In this document: positions 11,271-22,699 of the stretch, one piece after another
How the letters are laid out: the number at the start of each line of letters is the position of its first letter
Position numbering within the stretch: the first letter of the stretch is position 1
DNA from: Stomorhina lunata
Taxonomy: Eukaryota; Arthropoda; Insecta; Diptera; Rhiniidae
Direction: 5' to 3'
NCBI GenBank assembly: GCA_933228675.1
Contig: OW121740.1
Span: forward strand, 125,811,630 to 125,875,629
Length of the DNA: 64,000 nt
Translations under genes and position numbers: made by a program
The notes under the pieces: model-generated
Databases searched by the model: none
What the model was told of the DNA's origin: nothing
The model's input: the letters and a program-made list of their open reading frames with translations, nothing else

Positions 11271-12553
11271 TGGTTAAATTGTAAGGGCCGATGTTGAATG
11301 TGAACCACACCTAAACCCCTAGTTTTTTTCCGAATTTTATTTGATATTTCTTTATTTCAACTAACTTTTACTATTACTTACTATTTTGACTTACTCAATT
11401 TGAACCATGGAGAGATACACAATCCAACAACGTGTTAAAGTTATCCAGACTTATTATGAAAATGGGCGTTCAAATCAAAATGCATATCGTGCACTTCGTG
11501 ATTTTTTTGGTCAATTTGATCGTCCAAATGTGCGTACAATCGCAAAAATCGTGGAAAAATTCGAGCAAACCGGGTCTGTAGAAGATGTGAGAACACCAGT
11601 GCATGCTCGTACAGCTCGTAATGCAGAAAACATTGCTGCTGTTCGCGATAGTGTGGCTAAAGAGCCGTCCACCGCAACTCGTCGTCGTGCCCAACAATTG
11701 CACCTTTCACGCTCGTCGTTGATGAACATTATGCATAAAGACTTGCATTTACACGCTTACAAGGTGCAATTGGCTCAAGAACTAAAGCCTCTTGATCATT
11801 CCAAACGTCGTGAATGGGCGGAATGGTGGCAAGAAATGGCAACAGTGGGTGATCAATTTTCGAAGAAAATCGTCTTCAGTGATGAGGCACATTTTCACCT
11901 CAGTGGATTCGTCAATAAACAGAATTGCCGCATTTGGGCGAATGATAATCCAAGAGTGATTGTCGAAAAACCAATGCACCAACACAAAGAGTGACTGTTT
12001 GGTGCGGTTTGTGGGCTCGCGGCATCATCGACCCGTATTTTTTCCAAAATAAGGCCGGTCAGGCAGTTACTGTGAATGGTGTTCGCTATCGTGAGATGAT
12101 AACGAACTTTTTATGGCCCGAATTGGAAGATATGGATGTAGATGATATGTGGTTTCAGCAGGACGGTGCCACTTGCTACACAGCTAACGAAACAATGGCC
12201 ATTTTGCGCAACAAATTCAATGGCCGTGTTATCTCACGTAATGGCGATGTCAATTGGCCGCCAAGATCATGTGATTTGACACCGTTGGACTTTTTTCTTT
12301 GGGGTTATTTGAAAGAAAATAAGCAACAATTCAAGAGCTAAAGGATAAGATAACTCGGCACATTTACGGGTCATCTAAAATTTAGACCATCGGATGGAGG
12401 TGTGCCGCCGTGGTCGCGGCGCCCATTTGGCCGATATTTTGTTCCATACATAATTGAGTAATATCAATATATCATAATAAAATAAAATTACAATAATTTC
12501 CTAAATAGTTTGTGTTTTATTCAAAATCAACATCGGCCCTCGAAATTTAACCA
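11271..12553 (+). mobile_element. Mariner-superfamily element, rosa-like DD41D, copy 1
   Basis: Terminal inverted repeats of about 30 bp are visible. TGGTTAAATT followed by GGGCCGATGTTGA at 11271-11302 matches the reverse complement of 12521-12553. The roughly 1.28-kb length suits a mariner. TA dinucleotides lie near both ends, but the exact boundary is blurred by mismatches in the outermost bases. The element encloses one broken transposase gene. Confidence 0.85.
11407..12453 (+). pseudogene. Broken DD41D mariner transposase
   Basis: The protein is a DDE/D transposase of the Tc1/mariner superfamily, which cuts and rejoins DNA at the inverted repeats. The first frame (195 codons from ATG 11407) has an N-terminal helix-turn-helix region (about residues 5-60), a second one (about 75-115), and the first catalytic Asp in FSDEAHF (residue 159). 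At about 11977-11990 a one-base frameshift ends this frame at TGA. The protein continues in another frame from 11991 with WCGLWARG, the second Asp in WFQQDGATC and the third in TPLDFFLWG. There are 41 residues between the second and third Asp, which is diagnostic of the rosa group. After 12341 an internal deletion joins the frame to a short C-terminal stub (GRGAHLADILFHT-like) ending at TAA 12451-12453. It cannot make active enzyme. Confidence 0.9.
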
Positions 12554-12555
12554 TG

Positions 12556-13829
12556 GATGTAATGTCTCGTTTTTTCATATTTCTAGCTTTGAAAGACTGT
12601 ATAATTTTTTTAGAAAAAAATTAAATAATTGCCTACAACTTGATCAGTTGACTTTTCAAAATTGTTTAAAAATTTAAAATTCCTCTGAAAATGTGAGAGA
12701 TGGAGATACTAAAACACTAAGACCTACCCGAAAACAGTTTTTTGTGAATATCTCAAAATTTGCCACTTATTTTGAAATCTTTGAAAATGGTTTTTGCATT
12801 TCCTCACTCAGGTCGATAACCCCCACTAGGTCGCTTTCCAAATTTTTACAAAAGTAACTCATTTGTGCACCGTGCTATTACTCTATGAAATTATATACCA
12901 GAAAACCTTAAACGAGCAACTGCGGTTTGCGTTAATTTAACAATATCCTCAATTATATCTCAACATATAATAAATATAATTAGCAAACATTTTATATATA
13001 TCTGCAATATTAGCAAATAAATCTAGATTATATATAAAGGAAAGGAAAGCTTTCCACGGGTATTTATTCACAATTAATTTAAAACCAAACAATAAAGGAA
13101 AGAATCAGATATAAATTCAACGAACTTAAATGCAATTTACAGAGATAAATCCTTTTAAAATTACTACTTACCGCGTTAAAAAATAATTCACACAAAGTCT
13201 AAAATTGTAAAAAAGTATAAAACTATGGTATGATATGATCAGACAGACTCAAAGAGTATTTTGAGGTGGATCTAGGAGGGTAAAAGACTTATTATGTTGG
13301 AACCTTACCATTGCAAAAGTGTTAAGTAAACTCTTCGCATATACAAATACCAAAACATAAAAAGGGTAAGCATTGCTTAAAAGCAAATACAAAATATAAG
13401 TAAAACCTATTATACATTCTAACCATCTTTATATAATAGAGCTTCTTAGGATTGAACAATGAAAAATCTAATATTGTTTAAAAATAACAAAATTGCAGTT
13501 GAAGGGATTTTAAAATGAAATAACTGTAAAAATGATGAAGGAGCTCCAAAAGACTCCCTGCTTTAGGGAAAGTTGTAGAAATTCAATTGCAAATAATGCA
13601 CTTCTTTGGCGAAGACAATGTACTCGAACAATAATACCGCACATACAAGACATTAACTGACAGCTGGTTAACAAGATTTTTCTTAAAAAGGATGTTATGG
13701 TTTCAGTTTTAGTCTTTTTTGATTTTTGTTTTTTGTAGCGAAAGGAAATAGACTTGGCAAGAGGGAATAAAAGAATGCGGTATTTTTAAAAATTAGATAT
13801 TTTCGAAAGAAAATGTTGGGAAGAAAATT
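12556..13829. other. A/T-rich sequence without recognisable features
   Basis: No open frame of note, transposon end or tandem repeat was found. Around 13860 it grades into satellite-like TTTTCTAAAGAAAA sequence. Confidence 0.55.
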
Positions 13830-16800
13830 TTCAAAATAAAATAATTATCTATCGAAAAATTTTCTCAAAAGAAATTTTCTAAAGAATAATCTTTTTTCTA
13901 AAGAAAAATTTTCAATTGAAATATTTTTCTGTAGAAACAAATTTATTGAAATATCGAAAAATTTTCACAAAAAATATTTCTATAGAAAATTTTTTTCTAA
14001 ATTTTTGATAAAAAAAAATTTTTTAATATAATTTTTTTTCTAAATTTTTGATAAAAAAATTTTGATTAATTTTCTTTAAAAAATTGTTGATAAATTTTCT
14101 ATAAAAGAATTGATACATTTTCTATAAAAAAATTTTTTATAAATTTTTTATAATTTTTTTTTATAAATTTTTTTGATAAATTTTCTAAAGAAAATTTTTG
14201 ATAAATTTTCTAAAGAAAATTTTTGATAAACTTTCTAAAGAAAATTTTTGATAAATTTTCTAAAAAAAATTTTTGATAAATTTTCTATAGAAAATTTTTT
14301 TGATAAATTTTCTATAGAAAATTTTTTTGATAAATTTTCTATAGAAAATTTTTTTGATAAATTTTCTATAGAAAATTTTTTTGATAAATTTTCTATAGAA
14401 AATTTTTTTGATAAATTTTCTATAGAAAATTTTTTTAATAAATTTTCTATTGAAAATTTTTTTGATAAATTTTCTATAGAAAATTTTTTTGATAAATTTT
14501 CTATAGAAATTTTTTTTGATAAATTTTCTATAGAAAATTTTTTTGATAAATTTTCTAAAGAAAATTTTTTTGATAAATTTTCTATAGAAATTTTTTTTGA
14601 TAAATTTTCTAAAGAAAATTTTTGATAAATTTTCTAAAGAAAATTTTTGATAAATTTTCTAAAGAAAATTTTTGATAAATTTTCTATAGAAAATTTTTGA
14701 TAAATTTTCTATACAAAATTTTTGATAAATTTTCTATAGAAAATTTTTGATAAATTTTCTATACAAAATTTTTGATAAATTTTCTATACAAAATTTTTGA
14801 TAAATTTTCTATACAAAATTTTTGATAAATTTTCTATACAAAATTTTTGATAAATTTTCTATACAAAATTTTTGATAAATTTTCTATACAAAATTTTTGA
14901 TAAATTTTCTATACAAAATTTTTGATAAATTTTCTATACAAAATTTTTGATAAATTTTCTTTAGAAAAGTTTTTTGATAAATTTTCTATAGAAAAGTTTT
15001 TTGATAAATTTTCTATAGAAAAGTTTTTTGATAAATTTTCTATAGAAAAGTTTTTTGATAAATTTTCTATAGAAAATTTTTTTGAAAAATTTTCTATAGA
15101 AAATTTTTGATAAATTTTCTATAGAAAATTTTTGATAAATTTTCTATAGAAAATTTTTTTGATAAATTTTCTATAGAAAATTTTTTTGATAAATTTTCTA
15201 TAGAAATTTTTTTTGATAAATTTTCTATAGAAAATTTTTTTGATAAATTTTCTATAGAAATTTTTTTTGATAAATTTTCTATAGAAAATTTTTTTGATAA
15301 ATTTTCTATAGAAAATTTTTTTGATAAATTTTCTACAGAAAATTTTTTTGATAAATTTTCTATAGAAAATTTTTTTGATAAATTTTCTATAGAAAATTTT
15401 TTTGATAAATTTTCTATAGAAAATTTTTTTGATAAATTTTCTATAGAAAATTTTTTTGATAAATTTTCTATAGAAAATTTTTTTGATAAATTTTCTATAG
15501 AAAATTTTTTTGATAAATTTTCTATAGAAAATTTTTTTGATAAATTTTCTATAGAAAATTTTTTTGATAAATTTTCTATAGAAAATTTTTTTGATAAATT
15601 TTCTATAGAAAATTTTTTTGATAAATTTTCTATAGAAAATTTTTTTGATAAATTTTCTATAGAAAATTTTTTTGATAAATTTTCTATAGAAAATTTTTTT
15701 GATAAATTTTCTATAGAAAATTTTTTTGATAAATTTTCTATAGAAAATTTTTTTGATAAATTTTCTATAGAAAATTTTTTTGATAAATTTTCTATAGAAA
15801 ATTTTTTTGATAAATTTTCTATAGAAAATTTTTTTGATAAATTTTCTATAGAAAATTTTTTTGATAAATTTTCTATAGAAAATTTTTTTGATAAATTTTC
15901 TATAGAAAATTTTTTTGATAAATTTTCTATAGAAAATTTTTGATAAATTTTCTATAGAAAATTTTTGATAAATTTTCTATAGAAAATTTTTGATAAATTT
16001 TCTATAGAAAATTTTTGATAAATTTTCTATAGAAAATTTTTGATAAATTTTCTATAGAAAATTTTTGATAAATTTTCTATAGAAAATTTTTGATAAATTT
16101 TCTATAGAAAATTTTTGATATAGAAAATTTTTGATAAATTTTCTATAGAAAATTTTTGATAAATTTTCTATAGAAAATTTTTGATAAATTTTCTATAGAA
16201 AATTTTTGATAAATTTTCTATAGAAATTTTTTGATAAATTTTCTATAGAAATTTTTTGATAAATTATTTATAGAAATTTTTTGATAAATTTTCTATAGAA
16301 AATTTTTTTGATAAATTTTCTATAGAAAATTTTTTTGATAAATTTTCTATAGAAAATTTTTTTGATAAATTTTCTATAGAAAATTTTTTTGATAAATTTT
16401 CTATAGAAAATTTTTTTGATAAATTTTCTATAGAAAATTTTTTTGATAAATTTTCTATAGAAAATTTTTTTGATAAATTTCCAAAGGAAATTTTTTTTGA
16501 TAAATTTTCTATAGAAAATTTTTTTGATAAATTTTCTATAGAAAATTTTTTTGATAAATTTTCTATAGAAAATTTTTTTGATAAATTTTCTATAGAAAAT
16601 TTTTTTGATAAATTTTCTATAGAAAATTTTTTTGATAAATTTTCTATAGAAAATTTTTTTGATAAATTTTCTATAGAAAATTTTTTTGATAAATTTTCTA
16701 TAGAAAATTTTTTTGATAAATTTTCTATAGAAAATTTTTTTGATAAATTTTCTATAGAAAATTTTTTTGATAAATTTTCTGTAGAAAATTTTTTTGATAA

Positions 16801-17405
16801 ATTTTCTATAGAAAATTTTTTTGATAAATTTTCTATAGAAAATTTTTTTGATAAATTTTCTATAGAAAATTTTTTTGATAAATTTTCTATAGAAAATTTT
16901 TTTGATAAATTTTCTATAGAAAATTTTTTTGATAAATTTTCTATAGAAAATTTTTTTGATAAATTTTCTATAGAAAATTTTTTTGAGTAATTTTCTATAG
17001 AAAATTTTTTTGATAAATTTTCTATAGAAAATTTTTTTGATAAATTTTCTATAGAAAATTTTTTTGATAAATTTTCTATAGAAAATTTTTTTGATAAATT
17101 TTCTATAGAAAATTTTTTTGATAAATTTTCTATAGAAAATTTTTTTGATAAATTTTCTATAGAAAATTTTTTTGATAAATTTTCTATAGAAAATTTTTTT
17201 GATAAATTTTCTATAGAAAATTTTTTTGATAAATTTTCTATAGAAAATTTTTTTGATAAATTTTCTATAGAAAATGTTTGATAAATTTTCTATAGAAAAG
17301 TTTTGATAAAATTTTTATCAAAAAGTTTTCATAAGAATTTTTTTTATCAAAAATTTTTAAATAATTTTTCAGCGGAACATTTTTGATAAATTTTCTATAG
17401 AAAAC
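13830..17405. repeat. Large AT-rich satellite array with 25- and 27-bp monomers
   Basis: The main monomer is GATAAATTTTCTATAGAAAA followed by seven T, 27 bp in all. A 25-bp form with five T alternates in blocks. Each monomer contains the 14-bp perfect palindrome TTTTCTATAGAAAA. The edges (13830-14230 and 17280-17405) are degenerate, and the centre (about 15120-15940 and 16290-17270) is nearly uniform. Variant blocks are homogeneous: CTATACAAAA at about 14700-14945, and AAAAGTTTTTTGATA at about 14960-15080. Because 27 is divisible by 3, long (DKFSIENFF)n frames appear; they are artefacts of the repeat. Confidence 0.95.
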
Positions 17406-18258
17406 TTAAAACACTTTATGTTAAATGTAGGGGATCAAAATAAAAAATTCAGACATGTCTGCTTTAACTCGCGCTATAAAAGGCAAACAAAATAACAGCA
17501 ACAATAATCAACATCTTCATCATCATGAACTTTTTTTAGCTGTAACTTTTTCCTTTTTTTAATACATATTTGATATCCTTAGAAATGTATTTTAACTAGA
17601 AGAATGTTTGTAAATTAAAGAAAATGTGTAAACACACACATACATATGTATATCCTGGAAACACACTTACAACGGAACTCACACTTAAAAGAATATTCTA
17701 TTCTATTTAGAATGTTTTGGGAGTTAAGTTCAAAGAAACCAACAATGAAAGGGGCCCAAACCAAAGATGAAAACAGAATTCTGATAAAAACCTCACAGCT
17801 CACGTAAAGATAATGTGGCCTGAGGTTGTGTGTTCAAAAGTGCGAAGTTCACCGGAATAAAGAAATCCAAACACTTTACAAGATTACTTCTTGGTTAACA
17901 GCGATAGACAAACAGTTGTTGGAATGGACGGAGCGACGGGCGGTTGCACTTTACAAACATGACTACTGACTATTACTTTTGCTTTAGTTCATTTTCGAAT
18001 TGACGTCAAAAGTGCAGCTGAGACGGGCAAACAACTAAATAAACACAATTTCCTCACAAATATGGAAACAAACATCCAAACGTGGTCAGCATTATTGATA
18101 TGAATTTTTAAATTTTATTAGTTTCAGTGAAGTTTCAATTAAGGAATACAATAATCTACCGTTTATCAACTTTATATTAGCCTTCGAAAGTGTCATTAGG
18201 AGCTAACAATGGAGAGTTTTAGAAAATCGTAACATGTCAACGAAAATTCTTAAATTAA
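17406..18258. other. Less repetitive spacer with a TATA-box-like motif
   Basis: No protein is recognisable. A sequence CTATAAAAGGC lies at about 17474-17484, which resembles a core-promoter TATA box. There is no convincing initiator or downstream coding sequence, so I treat it as chance or unproven. Confidence 0.4.
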
Positions 18259-18259
18259 T

Positions 18260-18745
18260 TCGGGCAATGTAAGGGGTAGATGATGTAGGGTAATGTAGGG
18301 AACATTGAATACCAAGCAATCGTTCTAATTGTTCTTAATTTAATAAGCCCAGACTTATCTTGGTGATCCTTCATCTCAACTGTGGACACTGATCTCCTCG
18401 TGGTATCACTCGGGGAACTACATTATCAAAAGTTAATGTAGTGAGCTAACATGGGCCGCGAGTTCTCCCATAAGAACTACACAAAAATGGGATAGGACGT
18501 CGGGCTAGTTACCCACCCCTGAAAAAAACAATTACTATGAAAAAACAACGGTCCCCCTAATGTTTAAGAGAACGTCCGAAACTTCGATGGAAAGACCAAA
18601 AAGAGAACAATCTTTTAAAGCTTAGACTACGTAATTGTAGAATATTCGCACAAGATCAATGAGCATTTAATTCTTAAATATGCTTGGCCTTTGACCTTAA
18701 TAGGTTGTAAACATAGGTCATTTAAATAAGTTAGTATGTATGTAC
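18260..18745 (+). mobile_element. Internally deleted LINE: 5' leader joined to 3' tail
   Basis: From about 18276 to 18560 this matches the 5' leader of the LINE at 28187-28450. Shared blocks include TGTGGACACTGA, TGGTATCAC, GTAGTGAGCTAA, CCGCGAGTTC, GGGACGTCGGGCTAG-like sequence and CCCCCTAATGTT. At about 18562 it jumps to sequence matching 31055-31224 (AAACTTCGATGGAAAGACCA, then GCCTTTGACC and a CATTTAA-TAAGT tail). The endonuclease and reverse transcriptase are absent. It behaves like a non-autonomous derivative of the LINE, although a chance deletion in a single copy would look the same. Confidence 0.75.
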
Positions 18746-19440
18746 GTGGATTGTAAATGTCGAGTCCTGCATAAAGGTAAATTGTCAAACCCGTTCGAAT
18801 TTACTACTGGAGTAAGGCAAGGATGTATCTTGTCTCCTATACTTTTTATACTCGTCATCGACAATATAATGCCTACGGCTCCGAATGGTATACACGGTAT
18901 ATAATGGACACCCTTTAAACACTTGGATTATGCTGATGACGTACTTAGAATATGCTGATGACGTATGTCTTCTAAGCCAAAGCTCAGGTCACCTTCAAGA
19001 AAATAACGCTTTCACTGTTAAATCTCGGGCAGCTGGGCTAGACATCAATGTTTCCAAGACAAAAATTATGCCTTGAGGCGCAAAACCAACCTTTGTAATT
19101 ATCTTGGAAGTTTGGTATCTACAAAAGGTGGCGCCGAAGAGTATATTGAATCGCGTATTAATAAGACAAAATCTGCATTCGGCATTATCAGAGCTATTTG
19201 GAAATCTTGGTAAATATCAACAACAACTAAGTTACGAATATACAACTCGAATGTCAAGTCCATCCTGTATTACGGCTGAGAAATTTGGAAACACAGAAAT
19301 CTTACAACAAATCGTTAATATATATTCGCCGAATCGCATAGGAAATGAAGCTCTACTAAACGCGACAAATCAAATCCCTGCTTTGATAGGCCACATACTT
19401 CGAAGGCCAAATACCAACATTGCTCGACAAGCGATAATAA
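18746..19440 (+). pseudogene. Non-LTR reverse transcriptase fragment of a second LINE family
   Basis: Conceptual translation with frame changes gives FEFTTGVRQGCILSPILF (RT motif B region), then LDYADDV (catalytic motif C). Next come an AGLDINVSKTKIM-like thumb region and NYLGSLVSTKGGAEEYIESR with ILYYGCEIW, all typical of the C-terminal half of LINE reverse transcriptases. The N-terminal half and the endonuclease are missing, and stops interrupt several frames. The motif C codons are partly duplicated: TATGCTGATGACGTA occurs at 18929-18943 and 18951-18965. It differs from the LINE at 28187, so it is probably another family. The 3' end runs into degenerate satellite. Confidence 0.8.
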
Positions 19441-19545
19441 AAAAAATCATATTGAAAATTTATTCATACAAAAAATTTTATATTCAAAACTTTTCTATAT
19501 AAAAAATTGTATATTAAAAATTATTCTATACAAAAAGTCTTATAT
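19441..19545. repeat. Degenerate AT satellite patch
   Basis: About 100 bp of TTCTATACAAAAA-like units resembles the CTATAG satellite but is strongly diverged. It abuts the end of the LINE fragment. Confidence 0.5.
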
Positions 19546-19958
19546 GGGCATTTCCAGGATCGCGAACAGGACATTCGTACGCACTCAACTTGAAAAAAAA
19601 ATATGAAAACTCAAATTTTTTTTTTAACTTTTTATAAATATTTAATAGCATTTTAGTAGAACAATTTTTGAGAACAAAAAGAAAATTATAAAATATGAAC
19701 GTTCTCCAAATATTTTCGATAAACTTGCGATCGCGAACGGGACAAAAAATGTAAGTCATTTTTTTCGGTGTGTGGTTTTCTTTAAAATTTTCAGAAAATC
19801 CAAATTTTGACATTTGACAGCGGTGAAGAAAGGGTTAATATCGTCCAATAAAAACAGCAATAACTTTTAAACTACCTCATGGATTTTCGTCTTTTTTTAT
19901 GTTTGGTCTAGATTTCGCAAAAACAAAAATATAACCCATTTTTCCCCATACAAATGGG
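19546..19958. other. Probable old dispersed repeat, left part
   Basis: No gene is visible. GATCGCGAACAGGACA at about 19559 and GATCGCGAACGGGACA at about 19729 are two near-identical blocks about 170 bp apart. The sequence continues on the other side of the MITE at 20602, so it is the host of that insertion. CAAATGGG at 19951-19958 is one half of the MITE's target duplication. Confidence 0.5.
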
Positions 19959-20593
19959 CAGGGACCGTAACTGTTTTAACTTTTATCGTAAAAGTCAGAA
20001 AATAAAAGTCATTTTTTGACTTTTATTTTTTCGATAAAAAATAACAGTTATTTTTGACTTTTATTTTTTCAAGCAAAAATAAAAGTTATTTTTTAACTTT
20101 TATTTTTTCGAGCAAAAATAACAGTTATTTTTGACTTTTATTATTTCGAGCAGAAATAAAAGTTACTTTTGTTTAAATTCATGATAAATTTATTGAAAAT
20201 TTTTGTCAAACAAAGATAATTATTCAGTGAAAATAATTTGCATATGCTCAAAAATTAATGGAGTTGAGTTTCGCAATCATAATTAGGGTTAAAAACACAA
20301 AAATAACTTTTATTTCTGCTCGAAATAATAAAAGCCAAAAATAACTGTTATTTTTGCTCGAAAAAATAAAAGTTAAAAAATAACTTTTATTTTTGCTTGA
20401 AAAAATAAAAGTCAAAAATAACTGTTATTTTTTTTTTCAAAAAAATAAAAATCAGATTTTTAAAAATCATGGCATTTTATGAAAATTTCGTCCAAGACTA
20501 TCAAAATGGTATACTTGGTTTTATTCTCCAAAATTTCCTTGCGGTTGCTTTTTTAATAAAAAATTCAAAAATAACAGTTATTTTCGGTCCCTG
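19959..20593. mobile_element. Palindromic hAT-type MITE, copy 1
   Basis: The ends are CAGGGACCG and CGGTCCCTG, flanked on both sides by CAAATGGG (19951-19958 and 20594-20601), an exact 8-bp target duplication as made by hAT transposases. The interior is two mirrored sets of AATAACAGTTATTTTTGACT and CTTTTATTTTTTCGAGCA units. The whole can fold back on itself around about 20170-20300. The right arm has an extra stretch (about 20440-20580) shared with the copy at 59313. There is no coding capacity. The open frame at 20469-20693 runs through the terminus and is spurious. Confidence 0.92.
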
Positions 20594-20601
20594 CAAATGG
20601 G

Positions 20602-20860
20602 TTCTTAAACTTTGGACCCGATGCGCGCCCCTAAAACGTTGTCCGATTTGGCTCAAATTTTCAGATCTAAACTTTTGTCACAATATTCCGTAGAAAAAGT
20701 TTAAAAATTCGAAAAATCATTTTTCTTCATACAAAAAATTATCACCCTACTGTACATTAATAACAAGTTTATATGGCCAGCAGACCAGTCAGTCGGTCGG
20801 ATATTGTTAAAGCGACTGGCGGTAAAAGGTATAAAATCTAATCGATCGCTTAAAGAGTGA
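20602..20860. other. Host repeat of the MITE and a small family A-like scrap
   Basis: 20602-20760 continues the repeat interrupted by the MITE and ends in CACCCTACTGTACATT, which resembles the CACCCTATTGTACAT end at 7427-7442. At 20772-20850 a diverged piece (tttatatggccagcagacc...gtcggtcgg...gtataaaa) resembles the right part of family A. Confidence 0.4.
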
Positions 20861-22699
20861 AAATTTAAAACAAAGTTTTTGTAATATAGCATAAGAAGTT
20901 AGTCATCATGATCGTAATATGATTAAGCGGAACACGTTATGATAAATTGATAATTTAAAGATTTTCAACATTATTCGTTTATATATTTCTAAAAATATGT
21001 AACAAAATTTTGTTCAAAGACGCTTTAATTTCTATTTTAATAGCAAACTTGCCCTCTGGTAATTTACTCCATATTCACGTTCATGCTACAATTAGTGATT
21101 ACAATCAAAACAATTCTAATCCTTTCGCTAAAATAATATATCTAATACAGCTGCTCCAACTATCACAATATAATAGCTTTTCTGTGTTGTCCATTGACTT
21201 CAGAAAACCACTTGTCTGTCAAGTTTATCTACAATACTCGTAGCTTATCTTCATCAAAACAATTTGGCAACTGTTTTTATTTTTATCGGCCTAAAATAAA
21301 GAACAAAGAGCATTAGCAGCTGTCTTAACCCTTTTTATTATTTATTTTATTCTACTTTCTTTTAATTTCCTCTATTTCCCCTCCAAAAAAATAAACACTT
21401 TCATCTTTTTATTTTTTTATTTCAATCCTTATTCGATATAAAGTGACCATTTGTTGCAAATTAATATGACAACAGGATTAGTGTATTGAGAGTATTATTT
21501 CCAAACAGGATATAGAATATTATCCTTGGCTTTGTTATTCGTCTGCCACAAAGAAAAAGTCAGTCTGCGAAACAATCAGATAAGACAAAAGGACAACTAA
21601 AACCGAATACGTTTTTGAAATATTGATGATATTTAAAACGATAATACCCGTGAATTCTAGCCAATAAGAAAGAACATACTTGAGTGTTTGTGTTCCCTTT
21701 TTTTCTATTTGTATTTCTATTGATTTATACCGCAATCCCTAAAAATACCAAACACTTAAATAAATATAACCACAACATTAAAATTTCGAATGTTTTTATT
21801 CTTTATATTTGTACGATGCTCATCTCATCCACTATTTATGTCATTTCAATTCACAATATTTCCAATGAATGAGATCGACTTTATATTGTAGTTTTTACCC
21901 CCATCTTATAACCCTTTTCGTTTTGTGATTCTCGATGGCATCTTTATTGCGTTTCAATAAATTTAACATCGCAAATGGCACTTGAAATTTTGCAGGTTTT
22001 CCTTCGCTTTGGGAATTGTAAGACTCTCAAGTCCTTCTTGTTTTTTTTTGCCTTCTTTTGAACAACACAATACTTTGATGCTCTTAACAAATTGTCGTTA
22101 GCTCAACTGACCAATTTGTTTGATTTGCACGAAAAAAAAAAACACACAAATATCCTTAAGGACAATAATAGGAAGAAAAGCAAAAGAAATACGAAATATA
22201 TAAATAGCTAGTGTAACTAGATATTACCAATTGTTAAAAACATCAAATATTAAAGTATTAAATAATGTTCGAAAAGAATAGAAGATTTGAAAGATTTATT
22301 TGTGCAATCAATTACATAGGAATTGTTAAGAATATTATGAAATACTCGTATAGTGTGTCTGACAAATACTTTTTTTGCTATATTTTGACCAGCGCTTCAG
22401 GAATGACCCTTACTAATGTAGATATTGCAAAGAAAGATAGGTGAAGAAGTTTACAAGTACGACACGCTGGTATGGAAAACTTTTAGCTCTAATATATTTC
22501 TCATACGGACTGGATTGTAGGGCTATATAACTAACTTTGTTAACCCATTAGCGACCACAGTTTCATATGCGTAACGAGCACATATCATAATTTTAAACTA
22601 AAGTTCGAAATAACTAAAAAATATACAAGTGCATATTTATGTCTGTTTTGTGTACTTATGTTCAGTCTACAGCTACAAATCATTTAGAAGTAAGTTCTA
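20861..22699. other. A/T-rich sequence without supported genes
   Basis: Several short open frames (60-77 codons) occur, but none has a recognisable motif or consistent codon usage. I see no transposon ends. Confidence 0.5.

Noticed and set aside
14248..15110. Long open frames reading (DKFSIENFF)n
   Set aside because: They are translations of a 27-bp satellite. The period is divisible by three, so the frame stays open without selection, and equivalent frames occur on both strands in related arrays.
13830..17405. CRISPR-like regular repeats
   Set aside because: There are no unique spacers between repeats, no cas genes, and the DNA is eukaryotic. It is a satellite.
17474..17484. Core promoter at CTATAAAAGGC
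   Set aside because: No clear initiator, downstream element or coding sequence follows. TATA-like words are frequent in such A/T-rich DNA.
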